A DNA stretch of 42,663 nucleotides from Acidobacteriota bacterium (lineage in GTDB: Bacteria; Acidobacteriota; Polarisedimenticolia; JBFMGF01): contig JBFMGF010000065.1 of NCBI GenBank assembly GCA_040752675.1, positions 57,286 to 99,948 on the forward strand, given 5' to 3'. The notes below the pieces were generated by a model, which did not search any database, had not been told where the DNA came from, and saw only the letters and a list, made by a program, of their open reading frames with translations. The position numbers and the translations under genes were made by a program. Below, piece after piece: positions 26,019-35,121 of this stretch (positions are counted from its first letter, which is position 1; every line of letters starts with the position of its first letter).

Positions 26019-27284
26019 TTACTGTGTTTTCCTCGATGAGAAACCTTCTCTGATCGAATCCCCCAGGAGATTGAAGGATACGACAGTCAGTAGAATGGCG
26101 ATGCCGGGAAAGGTGGAGATCCACCAGGCATCAAGAAGGGCATCGCGTCCATCGCTGATTATGCTTCCCCAGGAAGGGGTAGGAGGAGGGACACCGAGGC
26201 CGAGAAAGCTGAGCGATGCTTCGACGAGAATGGTGTTTCCAATTCGAAGCGTGGAATCCACGATGATCACCGCAGATGCGTTGGGGATTAGATGCCTCAG
26301 GATGATCCTGCCGCTCCTCTGACCCATCGCTTGGGCCGCTTTGACAAAATCGGTTTCTCTCAGGAAGAGGGTCTGGCCGCGGACCAGGCGCGAGACTCCC
26401 ATCCATCCTGTTGCAGCAAGGACTGCGATCGTGAGAACAAGGGAAGGCTTGAAGAGAGCGACTACCATGAGGATCAGAAATATCCTGGGAAAGGCCAGCA
26501 TTATATCTACGGTGCGCATAAGGATGCTGTCAACAGCGGATCCGAAGAAACCGGATAGCGATCCGATGAGAGAGCCGAATGTGGCAGCAATGATGACGGC
26601 AAGCAGACCTACGGCGAGTGAAATCCTGGATCCATAGATGATCCGGCTCAGGATGTCCCGGCCGAATTTATCAGTTCCCAGAAAGAAATACCTCTCCCGA
26701 GCCCAGCGCTCCTTGTGGCAGGCGATGTCTCTCTTCAAAATGGTCTCCCACCTATCACCGCGCCGGAATTCTATTTTATCTTCCCTTTCCCTGATCTCAT
26801 TCGAATAGATCTCGGTATTTCCAGTCGTGGATATGATCCAAACATGCGATAGTGGAGGGAGATAGCGGAGTGTAAGGGTGTCTGGCTGGGCATTGGGGTC
26901 ATGGGGCGAAAGGATAGGAGCCAGAATGGCAGTCGAGAAAACAACGAATAGGAATATGAGAGACAGCGTCGAGAGTCTGTTTCCCTTGATCGCCTGGAGA
27001 ATCTTTGCGGTTTTTTCCTGTCCGATTCTCCCTGCTCCCGGGATATTTGCCCGACCCAGCAAGAGGAGCATTAAATAGAAGAGGAGAAGCGTGAGGTAGA
27101 AAGAGGCCGCGAATTGATCGAGGGATCCAAACTTCCATCCGGAGAGGAAGCTCTTCCACCGCATGAGAATAAGAACCAGGCAGGCGATCAGAAGAGGGAA
27201 TCCGGTCGATAGCCTGGTCTTGCTTGCGGATATCAATTTTAATTTATTCCCTTCCTCACTAACTTTTGGCTCTACGTTATTCAT
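26019..27284 (-). CDS. Oligopeptide/dipeptide-type ABC transporter permease (OppC/DppC-like)
   Basis: This 421-residue inner-membrane permease is longer than the roughly 300 of ordinary OppC/DppC. The core is typical: LGTDKFGRDILSRIIYGSR, the membrane domain, and the EAA loop region VKAAQAMGQRSGRIILRHLIPNA that contacts the ATPase, then LEASLSFLGLGVPPPTPSWG-like ending. Two features are extra: two hydrophobic segments at the N-terminus before the usual first helix, and about 60 residues inserted in the first periplasmic loop between LRYLPPLSHVW and FFLGTDKFGRD, with a basic, beta-like character. Its ATG abuts the stop codon of the upstream permease. Confidence 0.9.
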   Translation of the reverse strand: MNNVEPKVSEEGNKLKLISASKTRLSTGFPLLIACLVLILMRWKSFLSGWKFGSLDQFAASFYLTLLLFYLMLLLLGRANIPGAGRIGQEKTAKILQAIKGNRLSTLSLIFLFVVFSTAILAPILSPHDPNAQPDTLTLRYLPPLSHVWIISTTGNTEIYSNEIREREDKIEFRRGDRWETILKRDIACHKERWARERYFFLGTDKFGRDILSRIIYGSRISLAVGLLAVIIAATFGSLIGSLSGFFGSAVDSILMRTVDIMLAFPRIFLILMVVALFKPSLVLTIAVLAATGWMGVSRLVRGQTLFLRETDFVKAAQAMGQRSGRIILRHLIPNASAVIIVDSTLRIGNTILVEASLSFLGLGVPPPTPSWGSIISDGRDALLDAWWISTFPGIAILLTVVSFNLLGDSIREGFSSRKTQ

Positions 27285-28265
27285 TCAGCTCTTTTCTCGC
27301 CCGAGGCGTATCCTCGGATCGACAATGGCATATAGAAAATCTGCAAAGATGTTGCCGAGGATCACCATGATGGAAGCTACGAGTGTTGATCCTATGACCA
27401 CCGGATAATCCCTGGCGAGTATCGCGTTGTACGTAACACGTCCCATTCCAGGCCACGAGAAGATAACCTCCACGATGAGAGACCCACCTATCAGAAAGGG
27501 GAAATAGAGACCGAAAAGTGTGATGACCGGAAGGAGGGCGTTTTTGAAGGAGTGCTTCATGACGATGGTCCGCTCGCTTGCCCCCTTGGCTCGCGCCGTT
27601 CTTATGAAATCTTCACCCATGATTTCGATGAGCCCTGCCCTCGTGAAGCGCGCCGTAGTTGCGCCAGAGGTTATCCCGAGACATAGAGAGGGAAGGGCAA
27701 GGTGCTTTAGTAGATCTAGAAACCTTCCGAATCTTCCCATCGATTCGGCATAAACGGAGTGCATGTGGGAAGGGGGAAAGATCGGAATGAGAAAGGAGAA
27801 AAGGAGAAGGAACATGAGGGAGACCCAGAATACAGGCAGCGAGTACAAGGCAAGTCCAGAGAGAGACAGGAAGTGGTCGAACTTCGAATTTTGCTTTGAT
27901 GCCGAGAGGATTCCGGAAAGAATTCCGAGCATAAAGTTCAGCAGAAGCGCGGCTCCCATAAGGATGACGGTATTCGGAATGGCGTTTCTCAGGATCTCTG
28001 AGACAGTCATGTTCTGGGCAAGGGAGTATCCCAGATCTCCCTTTATAAGAAGTGTATGAAGCCACTTCAGATACTGGACCAGAATCGCTTGATCGAGGCC
28101 ATAAGCATGGCAGACAAGCTCCCTCGTTGCCTGGTCCATGGAAGGATTTTCGTAGAGTGAGATGGCATCTCCCGGCACCAGATGGATGATGAAGAACGTA
28201 ACGGTCAGTATTCCCAGAATGATAATGATTGAAGAGACGATCCTTTTGATAAGATAGAAAAGCAT
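27285..28265 (-). CDS. Oligopeptide/dipeptide-type ABC transporter permease (OppB/DppB-like)
   Basis: This 326-residue permease has the DppB/OppB layout: an N-terminal helix (IIIILGILTVTFFIIHLVPGD), a short periplasmic domain with the GLDQAILVQYLKWL segment, and the binding-protein-dependent transport domain. The EAA loop reads EDFIRTARAKGASERTIVMKHSFKNALLPV, and the end TLVASIMVILGNIFADFLYAIVDPRIRLG is highly characteristic. It forms a heterodimer with the adjacent OppC-like permease in the inner membrane. It begins one base after the stop region of the binding protein gene, so the three genes are one operon. Confidence 0.93.
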   Translation of the reverse strand: MLFYLIKRIVSSIIIILGILTVTFFIIHLVPGDAISLYENPSMDQATRELVCHAYGLDQAILVQYLKWLHTLLIKGDLGYSLAQNMTVSEILRNAIPNTVILMGAALLLNFMLGILSGILSASKQNSKFDHFLSLSGLALYSLPVFWVSLMFLLLFSFLIPIFPPSHMHSVYAESMGRFGRFLDLLKHLALPSLCLGITSGATTARFTRAGLIEIMGEDFIRTARAKGASERTIVMKHSFKNALLPVITLFGLYFPFLIGGSLIVEVIFSWPGMGRVTYNAILARDYPVVIGSTLVASIMVILGNIFADFLYAIVDPRIRLGREKS

Positions 28266-28266
28266 C

Positions 28267-29913
28267 TCACTCTTTTCTTTTAGGTTCCGCTATCCACCAT
28301 TCATGGAGGTTCAGATAGGTATCGTTGATCCCCATGTTAACCCCCTGGATCCTCCTGTTAAATCCGTTGACCCTTTTCGATTCGAAGAGGAATGTGTATG
28401 GCTGGTCTTCATGGATGATCTCCTGGATTCTATCCCAGAGCGGTTTCTGTTCCATAATATCTTCCATTGTGCGTGTCCGATCAATGAGATCATCAACCTC
28501 AGAATTCGAGTACGAGACAACGTTGTAGCCCCTTTTGGGAATGGCGGATGAATGAAATATCTGTTTCAGGTCTACTTTCGTTCCTACCCGCCAGTTACCG
28601 ATGTATGCGTCAAACTGATGATTCAGATTCCTATCAATGAAGACAGGCATTTCAAGAAGGCGTGGATTAATCTTGATCCCAATCCGCTGCAGGTAGTACT
28701 GGACTTTGACCAGGACGTCCTCCCTTAACTTGTTTCCCGCATTAGTAGTGAGCTCAAATTCGAATCTTGTCCCGTTCCTGTCAATCCAGCCGTCTCCATC
28801 AGAATCTTTCCATCCCTCTTCTTCAAGAATCCGCTTAGCGGCGGCGGGATCGAAGGGCCAGGGTTCGATGTTTTTATTGTGCGCCCAGAATGTCGAGATA
28901 ATTGGACTCTTCGAGACTTCTCCGAAGCCGTACAGGAAGCTGTCAACGATCTCTTGCCGGTCGATCGCCATCGTGAGGGCTCTCCGAACACGGGGATTCT
29001 TGAAGAGGGGATTTTCGGCATTCCAGCCTATGTAGGTGTAGTTAGGCATCGACTTTACGTCGAGGACAAGATCGCTCTTCTCTTCCACCTTTTTGGCATC
29101 CTTGGGCGGAATAGCCTCCATGACATCTATGTTTTCTGACAGGAACTGCATGAGAAGAGCCGCCTGGTCTGGGACGATGCGAAACACGATGCGATCAAGG
29201 TAAGGCTTCCCCCTGTCGAAGTAATCTTCGTTCCTTTCCAGCTCGACTGATTGCTGGGGTTCATATCTTTTTATCTTGAACGGGCCATTTGTGACATGCT
29301 CCTTTAAAAAATTATGCTTTCTCCATTCCGAGAACGGGACCTTCTCAAAGGCATGTTTTGGAAGGATCACCCCTTCATTTATGTCAATAAGCTGATATGC
29401 ATAAGCTCTGGAAAATTTAAAGCGCACGGTGTGATTGCCCACAGCCTGAACATCGGTGATGAACTCCTTGGAGCTTCTCGCAGACCATGCCACTTCCGGG
29501 CTCGTCTGAGCCTGCCATGTGAAGCGGACATCATGCGCCGTCACTGGAATTCCATCGCTCCAGAGGACATCCTTCCTCAGATGGAACGTAACCTCCTTCC
29601 TGTCGTCTGAAAATTCCCAGGATTGGGCAAGCAGTGGATGGAATGTAGGCGGCTGCTTCTCAAAATCAGGACCCTCTTCCATCAATCTCAGGTAGAGCCT
29701 CCGAAGAACCTGGACGGTGAAGATTCCATTAGCCGTGCAATCGTTGAATGAATCCATATCAGAGATGGTGCCGCAGACGATAGTTCCGCCCCGTTGTGAA
29801 GCCATCGGGGTCTTGCTTTTCTTCCCGCTCTCATCATTTTTCCGGCAGGATGGAAGGGAGAGCAATGTAATTATAAGAAGGATTGCAATAGATAAGTAAT
29901 GAGATCTTTTCAT
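28267..29913 (-). CDS. Peptide-type ABC transporter substrate-binding lipoprotein (SBP family 5)
   Basis: This 548-residue protein has a lipoprotein signal (LSIAILLIITLLSLPSC) and the family 5 extracellular solute-binding fold. Landmarks are FHLRKDVLWSDGIPVTAHDVRFTWQA, YEPQQSVELERNEDYF, VRRALTMAIDRQEIVDSFLYGFG and ILEEEGWKDSDGDGWIDRNG. The DSDGDGWIDRNG segment is a calcium-like loop often seen in these proteins. Family members bind peptides, but also nickel, heme or sugars, so the ligand is unknown. It would be anchored to a membrane and pass ligand to the two permeases encoded downstream. Its own promoter precedes it. Confidence 0.92.
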   Translation of the reverse strand: MKRSHYLSIAILLIITLLSLPSCRKNDESGKKSKTPMASQRGGTIVCGTISDMDSFNDCTANGIFTVQVLRRLYLRLMEEGPDFEKQPPTFHPLLAQSWEFSDDRKEVTFHLRKDVLWSDGIPVTAHDVRFTWQAQTSPEVAWSARSSKEFITDVQAVGNHTVRFKFSRAYAYQLIDINEGVILPKHAFEKVPFSEWRKHNFLKEHVTNGPFKIKRYEPQQSVELERNEDYFDRGKPYLDRIVFRIVPDQAALLMQFLSENIDVMEAIPPKDAKKVEEKSDLVLDVKSMPNYTYIGWNAENPLFKNPRVRRALTMAIDRQEIVDSFLYGFGEVSKSPIISTFWAHNKNIEPWPFDPAAAKRILEEEGWKDSDGDGWIDRNGTRFEFELTTNAGNKLREDVLVKVQYYLQRIGIKINPRLLEMPVFIDRNLNHQFDAYIGNWRVGTKVDLKQIFHSSAIPKRGYNVVSYSNSEVDDLIDRTRTMEDIMEQKPLWDRIQEIIHEDQPYTFLFESKRVNGFNRRIQGVNMGINDTYLNLHEWWIAEPKRKE

Positions 29914-29946
29914 TGCTGTACCTGCATTCCATGTAATGTCCCGCTA

Positions 29947-29975
29947 AATATAAATGAAAAGGAAAGCAAGGTCAA
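29947..29975 (-). promoter_or_regulatory. Sigma70-type promoter of the ABC transporter operon
   Basis: On the minus strand TTGACC (29970-29975) and TATATT (29947-29952) are 17 bases apart, with the start expected near 29940. It lies just after the stop codon of the histidine kinase gene, so the transporter can be expressed independently. Confidence 0.6.
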
Positions 29976-29981
29976 TTCGTT

Positions 29982-32900
29982 TCAAGCTATCTTAGCATTA
30001 GGCAATGGGAGCATTATGGCCATCTTTGTCCCCCTGTGGAGCTCGCTCTCGACCTGGATCTTTCCTCCATGTTCCTCAACGACCTTTTTGGCAATGGCCA
30101 GGCCAATCCCGGTTCCATGCTCTTTTGTCGAGAAGTAAGGGTCGAAGAGCCTGTCTAAATTTTCCTTCGGAATTCCTTCTCCGGTGTCCTCGACGACTAT
30201 AAGGATGGAACTGTAATCAGAGGATCGACTTACAGAAACAAGGATTTCACCCTTGCCGGGGATTGCCTGGATAGAATTCTCGATTATGTTCGTGAGCGCT
30301 CCTTTCATGACTCTTCTATCCATGCTGATGGACGGCACATCTTCATAATGCTCCCCGAGAACGATCCTCTCGGGAAGGGAAGACCTATAAGGAGCCAGGA
30401 CCTCTTTAAGGAGCGTGACCGCATCCGTCATCTCTTTCTTCAGCTCCGGTAATTTGGCGTAAGAGGAGAAGTCTTCGGAGATTCTGCGGAGCTCCCGGAC
30501 CTGCTTTATGATTGTCTTTATGCACTCTTCGAAGACCTGCTCCATTCCGCTGTTCTTATCCTTGTATATCCTGTTGAGATGCTCGGCGGTAAGCTGTATC
30601 GGTGTCAAAGGGTTCTTTATCTCATGAGCGATATTCTTGGCCATCTCAGCCCAGGCGGAGAGTCGATTCGACTTGATCACTTCGGTGATGTCTTCGAGAA
30701 GAAGGATCTTTCCTGCCTCTGCTGATCCTTCTCCGAGGAATGGAAGTATGATGACCCGGAACTGTGTCGGCTTGCTTGAAGGAGAGAGTTCCACTTCCGA
30801 TTCGACTCTATCCACGCTCGAGTAGAGAGCCTGTTCCATAAGGTCCTTCAACCCCTTGAAGCTTTTTGCGCTCGAGAAGACATCCAGCAGGCTGTCCCCT
30901 TCCTGAAGGGGTCTTTCCTGAGTGAGAAGGGATGAGGCGGCCGGGTTGACCGTAACGATATTCCCCTTATCGTCCGTGGAGATGACACCGGCCGTTATAT
31001 TGTTGAGAATCTTTTCGATATAGTTCTTCCGCTTCTTGAGATCCTCTCTCTGGTTCCTCAGGGATTCTGCCATCTCGTTGAAGGATTTGACTAGAAGCCC
31101 GGTTTCATCGGAAGTCGTCGGTTTCATCCTGATCTCATAGTCACCCGAGGCCAGGCGTGTCGTTGCTCTGACGAGTCCCACGATGGGGCGGGAGATAGAG
31201 GAAGCCAGAAAATAACCGATTCCTGAAAGGAGGAGAAGAATGAAAGCCGTGATGATAAGGATGGCATCTTCAACATTCTTGGCTTCCTTCAGAATGGCGC
31301 TCTGACTGATGTTCAGAGGAATGGAGATGACTCCCTCCTTGAAGCCCGAGATGTCCAGCGCCGAGTAAAGTGTATAAAAGGCGCCTGAGCCTGTGGATTC
31401 CTTCTTTACGTAGAATGGCTCCTCTTCCAGGATGATGCTCCGGTAAGCTTCGCTGCCCAGACGCCGGGGCAGCAAACCAGAAAGAAAAAGATCTCTCCTG
31501 TTGGTGGCGATCAGAGTTCCTTCAGAGTAAAGATTGATGTCCTGATGAACGATCTTGCTGAGCCAGAGCAGGACTTCATCGCTGATGGCAGCAGGCTCGG
31601 TCAGTCCCGCCTCATCGAGCTCCATGGAGAGATAATCCTGGACGACGCGCCTGGATGCTGCCAGTGCATTGAGTCCGGTATCGATGATATCTTCCTGTGC
31701 TTTTGTCTGGATGTATCCTCTGATGATGAAAGCGAGCAACAGAAGTGGAAGGAGGGAAGCGATGATGATAGCGGCCAGGAGTTTCCTGTAATAACTCTGT
31801 CTGATCGCGTTTACGGAATCCTTGAGCAGCAGAAGGGAAAATGCTGCTGGATTTATAATGAGCTTTCCTGAGATAAGGATCAAACACCCGATGACCAGCG
31901 ACAGGAGAAAGGATTTCACTATCAGCCCGAGCGTGTTGAAGAACGTCTTTGTCGGATAGCCTGTGACAAAGAATTTATCGCCATAATTCAGGATAAAAAA
32001 CTGATAGGGGAACCCTTCTGTTTTGAAGGCGGCCCATTCCCATGGGACTTTCTTAGAACCAATCTTGATCTCCGCTGGAAGGGGCGGGGGAGAAGTCACG
32101 CTTGAAAAAAGAACCCTTCCATCCCGATTGTAAACGATGAAAGGAGGTTCCGTCCCCAGGAGTTCGGCATAGAGTAGAGCCGGTTCCCTGCTTCCGTAAA
32201 ACTCGGAGAAGGATTTGCCAAATGAGAGGAAGGGGATGTTCTCTGGCTGGTTAAGGATGTGCATGACGGCAACACCGGCGATCATGCCTCCGGCTGCAAT
32301 GGCCCTCTCTCCATGCAGGACCTTTCCCCGGGCGCTTCCTATGGAGAATTCTTCTCCGAAGATATCGACTTCCAGGGGGTCTTTCTCGTCGCGCGAGATC
32401 TTTTCATTGAATCCGGGTAAGTCCTTTGTAAACCGGGAGATCAATTGTGAGTCCCTGTTATAGATCTCGAGAGAAGAGCTTGTTCCAAGGGTGGAGAGTT
32501 CCGTATCGCTCCAGAGGCGATAGGCGATGGTATCATCCCGCTCCTTTGTAACAAAGAGATCTGGCAAGATGGAACTCGAAGAGTTGATCTTCTTCAGAGA
32601 TTCAGTAAGGAGCTCGTGATTTTTTGTCTCCTGCTGGACGATCTCAAAACGGAATTCTTTCAGGATAGTATCGTCCTTCAACCGGGAATAATTCCTGTCC
32701 AGAGCAAAGAAGAAGATGAGTGAAAGCAAAAATGTAACAAGAACAAAGTACCTGAAATATATGATTCTTGAAAGAAAGATCATGCCAGGTTTAAAGAGAG
32801 ATGCGAGAGTCCTTAATGTCTCCAGAGTAGTTAGAGCAGTCGCATACAGGAAAAGGAAGATAGATGCCTGGAGGATGAAACGGATGGAGCCGTGGTTCTT

Positions 32901-34169
32901 GTATTCGAAAAGCAGGATGTTGATCCGCGAGTTCCTGACGACGAGGCCGGGCAGGGAAAAGCAGAAGGAGATAAGAACCGACGCTAAGAAGATTGCCATG
33001 ATAGACATAATGAAGAAAGAGGTGTGTCGGACAGGAATAACTCTCGATGTCCTGCAAAAGAGAAGCAGAAGCGAAACCTGGATGAGAATGACCAAGGATG
33101 TCATCAGAAGATCGAGAGGGGATTGGAATAGGCCGAGAAATTGAGAGGCTCCGAAGTAGATAGGTCCTGAATGGATATCGGTGAAGAAGTTCCTTAGAAG
33201 TTCGCCCTTCAGGAGTATGAAACGGAAGGACCAGATGGACAGAGAAGAGAGAAAGAAGAAGAGCCATAGACTCCGGAGGCTGCCGAAGTCTCTTTCTTCC
33301 CGCGAGATGCGTCTGATGGTCGCAAGGTAAACGGCAAGAAAAACAAAAAACAAACAGAAAACAAAGTAGGAAAGAAGAGCAGTGATCTCGACCGGACTCA
33401 ACTTTCCGAGAAGATGTGAAATGGTCACTCTTGAGATCTTCGCTACTCCAAGTATATCCCCATCTCCATGTCTGAGGGCGAGGTATACGACCCCCTTTTC
33501 CTCTCTACTCAGGAATTTCTTCCCCAGTCTTGCAAAAAGATGAGTGATCTCTTCTGCTTCGTACTTCCTCTCCTGCAGTTCGATATGAACGTTTGCTCTG
33601 GTCGTTAATCTGGCGGGGAGAAGATCGGAAACAGTGTAGCTGTGGAACTTTGATGAAACGGGAAATTCTGAGATGATTGTGAAGGAAGGGTTCTCGATTT
33701 TCCTGGCGACGCACAGGAGAGTCTCATCGCCAATTTTCCTGACAGAAAAGAGAAATTTCCGACCTTTCGGGGTTTCGGCTGTGATCAGACTGCTGTCGCT
33801 ACTCCAAGCAATGGCTTTGCCAGTCTCGTCAAAAAGGCTTAGCGAACCGCGTCGATCGCGATACTTAAAGTTCCTCGATACCTCTTCAAGGAGCTCGAAG
33901 AGTTGCTCTTTCTCCCATGAGACTCCTGAAGCGGAGAGCTTGGCTTCAACCTGGCGGACAGGGCTCATGAGAAAAGCCATGATATCCTGGAACCACTCAT
34001 CTATGGCGTCCGCTATGGAGTTCAACGATGCGAGAGTCTCTTCATCCATAGCGATCTGTTGTGGAGAAGGGATGTTCTTGCTCTGCCAGAAACAGAGATG
34101 GATGAAAAGGGGAATGATCAGAAATGCGATGATGAGGCTGATGAGAAGGTAGCGATGGGAATGGCTCAT
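29982..34169 (-). CDS. Very large NtrY-like membrane sensor histidine kinase
   Basis: This 1395-residue protein has an N-terminal helix, a large extracytoplasmic domain (about 30-245), a block of roughly seven hydrophobic segments (about 250-500), a second extracytoplasmic domain (about 510-735), further membrane helices near 745-765 and 795-815, a third sensory domain (about 820-955) and a last helix near 965-990. The cytoplasmic part is HAMP (about 995-1045), PAS (about 1055-1165), HisKA with the phospho-acceptor block AHEIKNPLTPIQL, and HATPase with NIIENSIQAI, VVEDTGEGIP and FSTKEHGTGIGLAIAKK. The tail resembles NtrY/AtoS-type kinases that signal to NtrC-like regulators. No response regulator is adjacent. 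Its ATG shares one base with the stop of the upstream small gene (TAATG). Confidence 0.9.
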   Translation of the reverse strand: MSHSHRYLLISLIIAFLIIPLFIHLCFWQSKNIPSPQQIAMDEETLASLNSIADAIDEWFQDIMAFLMSPVRQVEAKLSASGVSWEKEQLFELLEEVSRNFKYRDRRGSLSLFDETGKAIAWSSDSSLITAETPKGRKFLFSVRKIGDETLLCVARKIENPSFTIISEFPVSSKFHSYTVSDLLPARLTTRANVHIELQERKYEAEEITHLFARLGKKFLSREEKGVVYLALRHGDGDILGVAKISRVTISHLLGKLSPVEITALLSYFVFCLFFVFLAVYLATIRRISREERDFGSLRSLWLFFFLSSLSIWSFRFILLKGELLRNFFTDIHSGPIYFGASQFLGLFQSPLDLLMTSLVILIQVSLLLLFCRTSRVIPVRHTSFFIMSIMAIFLASVLISFCFSLPGLVVRNSRINILLFEYKNHGSIRFILQASIFLFLYATALTTLETLRTLASLFKPGMIFLSRIIYFRYFVLVTFLLSLIFFFALDRNYSRLKDDTILKEFRFEIVQQETKNHELLTESLKKINSSSSILPDLFVTKERDDTIAYRLWSDTELSTLGTSSSLEIYNRDSQLISRFTKDLPGFNEKISRDEKDPLEVDIFGEEFSIGSARGKVLHGERAIAAGGMIAGVAVMHILNQPENIPFLSFGKSFSEFYGSREPALLYAELLGTEPPFIVYNRDGRVLFSSVTSPPPLPAEIKIGSKKVPWEWAAFKTEGFPYQFFILNYGDKFFVTGYPTKTFFNTLGLIVKSFLLSLVIGCLILISGKLIINPAAFSLLLLKDSVNAIRQSYYRKLLAAIIIASLLPLLLLAFIIRGYIQTKAQEDIIDTGLNALAASRRVVQDYLSMELDEAGLTEPAAISDEVLLWLSKIVHQDINLYSEGTLIATNRRDLFLSGLLPRRLGSEAYRSIILEEEPFYVKKESTGSGAFYTLYSALDISGFKEGVISIPLNISQSAILKEAKNVEDAILIITAFILLLLSGIGYFLASSISRPIVGLVRATTRLASGDYEIRMKPTTSDETGLLVKSFNEMAESLRNQREDLKKRKNYIEKILNNITAGVISTDDKGNIVTVNPAASSLLTQERPLQEGDSLLDVFSSAKSFKGLKDLMEQALYSSVDRVESEVELSPSSKPTQFRVIILPFLGEGSAEAGKILLLEDITEVIKSNRLSAWAEMAKNIAHEIKNPLTPIQLTAEHLNRIYKDKNSGMEQVFEECIKTIIKQVRELRRISEDFSSYAKLPELKKEMTDAVTLLKEVLAPYRSSLPERIVLGEHYEDVPSISMDRRVMKGALTNIIENSIQAIPGKGEILVSVSRSSDYSSILIVVEDTGEGIPKENLDRLFDPYFSTKEHGTGIGLAIAKKVVEEHGGKIQVESELHRGTKMAIMLPLPNAKIA

Positions 34170-34669
34170 TATCCTGCTTCCTTGGCCTCTTTAAGCTTCC
34201 AGAAGCCGTTTTCTCTCATGAAGGTGAAATGAAGATTGATGGTGCCAATCTTTGAGTTCCTGTCCTTGAAAGTGAGCAAAACCTGAATGAAGAAAAGGGA
34301 AGAAGGATCATCGTCGGCACGTGATTCCAGTTTCAGGTTCAGAGGCTCGTTAGCGGCAAAGAATTCTCTGAAGATCAGAAGCGTCTGACCGGGGCTGAAG
34401 AATCCCTTGACGCTCTTCACGCTTTCCAGGGAAAGAAAGATCCTGGACTCTTCCGTGAGAAGACCCTGGAGCTTATCGGTATCTTCGTTCATGAAAAACT
34501 GCCTGATCCTCTCCTCGACCTCTGAAGTTTCCTTGATTCCCTGTGCCTTCAGGCTGCTATAAGAGCAGACTAAAAGGGCGAAGGAGCCAAGAAGAATAAA
34601 AATCAGCCTTACGAAGGACATCTCCTTTTTATTTTTCAGATTGCTGAGGGTCATTGCGGCACGCACCAT
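34169..34669 (-). CDS. Small exported protein coupled to the sensor kinase, unknown function
   Basis: This protein of up to 166 residues has a signal-like segment (SFVRLIFILLGSFALLVCSYSSLKAQG) and a mature part of about 125 residues resembling the small cystatin/NTF2-like DUF4783 type: helix (VEERIRQFFMNEDTDKLQGLL), then alternating strands (LNLKLESRADDDPSSLFFIQVLLTFKDRN, IGTINLHFTFMRENGFWKLKEAK). That resemblance is by eye. Three ATG starts are possible (34669, 34654, 34621); the promoter at 34685-34713 would leave only a 9-base leader for the first, and the AAGGAG before 34621 abuts the codon, so 34654 may be the true one. The stop overlaps the kinase start, suggesting it works with the sensor, perhaps as a periplasmic partner. 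Confidence 0.75.
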   Translation of the reverse strand: MVRAAMTLSNLKNKKEMSFVRLIFILLGSFALLVCSYSSLKAQGIKETSEVEERIRQFFMNEDTDKLQGLLTEESRIFLSLESVKSVKGFFSPGQTLLIFREFFAANEPLNLKLESRADDDPSSLFFIQVLLTFKDRNSKIGTINLHFTFMRENGFWKLKEAKEAG

Positions 34670-34684
34670 GAATGCTTCGTTCAG

Positions 34685-34713
34685 ATATTAATATAGTAGA
34701 TATCAGGTGTCAA
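34685..34713 (-). promoter_or_regulatory. Sigma70-type promoter of the small exported protein / sensor kinase unit
   Basis: On the minus strand a perfect TTGACA (34708-34713) and TAATAT (34685-34690) are separated by 17 bases, placing the start near 34678. It sits directly downstream of the terminator hairpin of the preceding unit. Confidence 0.6.
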
Positions 34714-34732
34714 CAAAGGGCTAAAAAGGAGC

Positions 34733-34757
34733 AAAGCCCGGTGGGTGCCGGGCTTTT
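34733..34757 (-). terminator. Rho-independent terminator-like hairpin
   Basis: AAAGCCCGG and CCGGGCTTT form a nine-base-pair stem around the six-base loop TGGGTG. On the minus strand the stem is followed by TTTGCTCCTTTTT, an interrupted U-tract, so it most likely ends transcription coming from the large kinase/activator gene. The plus-strand side has only TTTT. Confidence 0.65.
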
Positions 34758-35121
34758 CTGGGGGGGCTGGTAGTAATAAGAAGCCAAAAGTTTTTTCGCT
34801 TTCGAGCTCTCGGTTTGGGGTTCCGAGGTCCATCCCTGTTGGGAGGGGGGTCACGCTTTTTGGAAGGTTTCCAAAGGCCTTAGCCCTCAGAACCCCTCAT
34901 CGAGATACCTTTTGCCTTCGGATAAAAAAAGAGCAATTGTAATGCCATGTTTTTAGATAGTTCTAAGTGACAGAAAATAAAGAAATTATATTAAATGAGA
35001 TGCAAAATGCGGCTTTTTCGCCTGAATAATATTGTTGCAGAATACCCCAGAGCGATGAAAAAAATGTAATAAGTGCTTGATTTTCAATGTGTTATTTGCC
35101 TTTGTTGCAACTTGCAATCTT
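34758..35121. other. Structured intergenic region without a recognised gene
   Basis: This stretch of about 360 bases lies between the terminator and the end of the 1811-residue gene. The half next to the terminator (34758-34910) is G/C-rich with several short hairpins: CTCGG/CCGAG (34809-34827) and TTGGAA/TTCCAA with a three-base loop (34860-34874). The other half is A/T-rich and contains, on the minus strand, a TATAAT (34986-34991) that could begin a short transcript ending at the terminator. I find no known riboswitch, tmRNA, SRP RNA, 6S or RNase P signature. A 65-codon plus-strand frame here has no convincing start. The region could hold a small RNA or simply a structured 3' untranslated region. 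Confidence 0.4.

Noticed and set aside
34745-34942. 65-codon plus-strand frame with a Ser/Arg/Pro-rich translation
   Set aside because: It starts inside the terminator stem at a GTG without a ribosome binding site and resembles no protein; the DNA looks structured, not coding.
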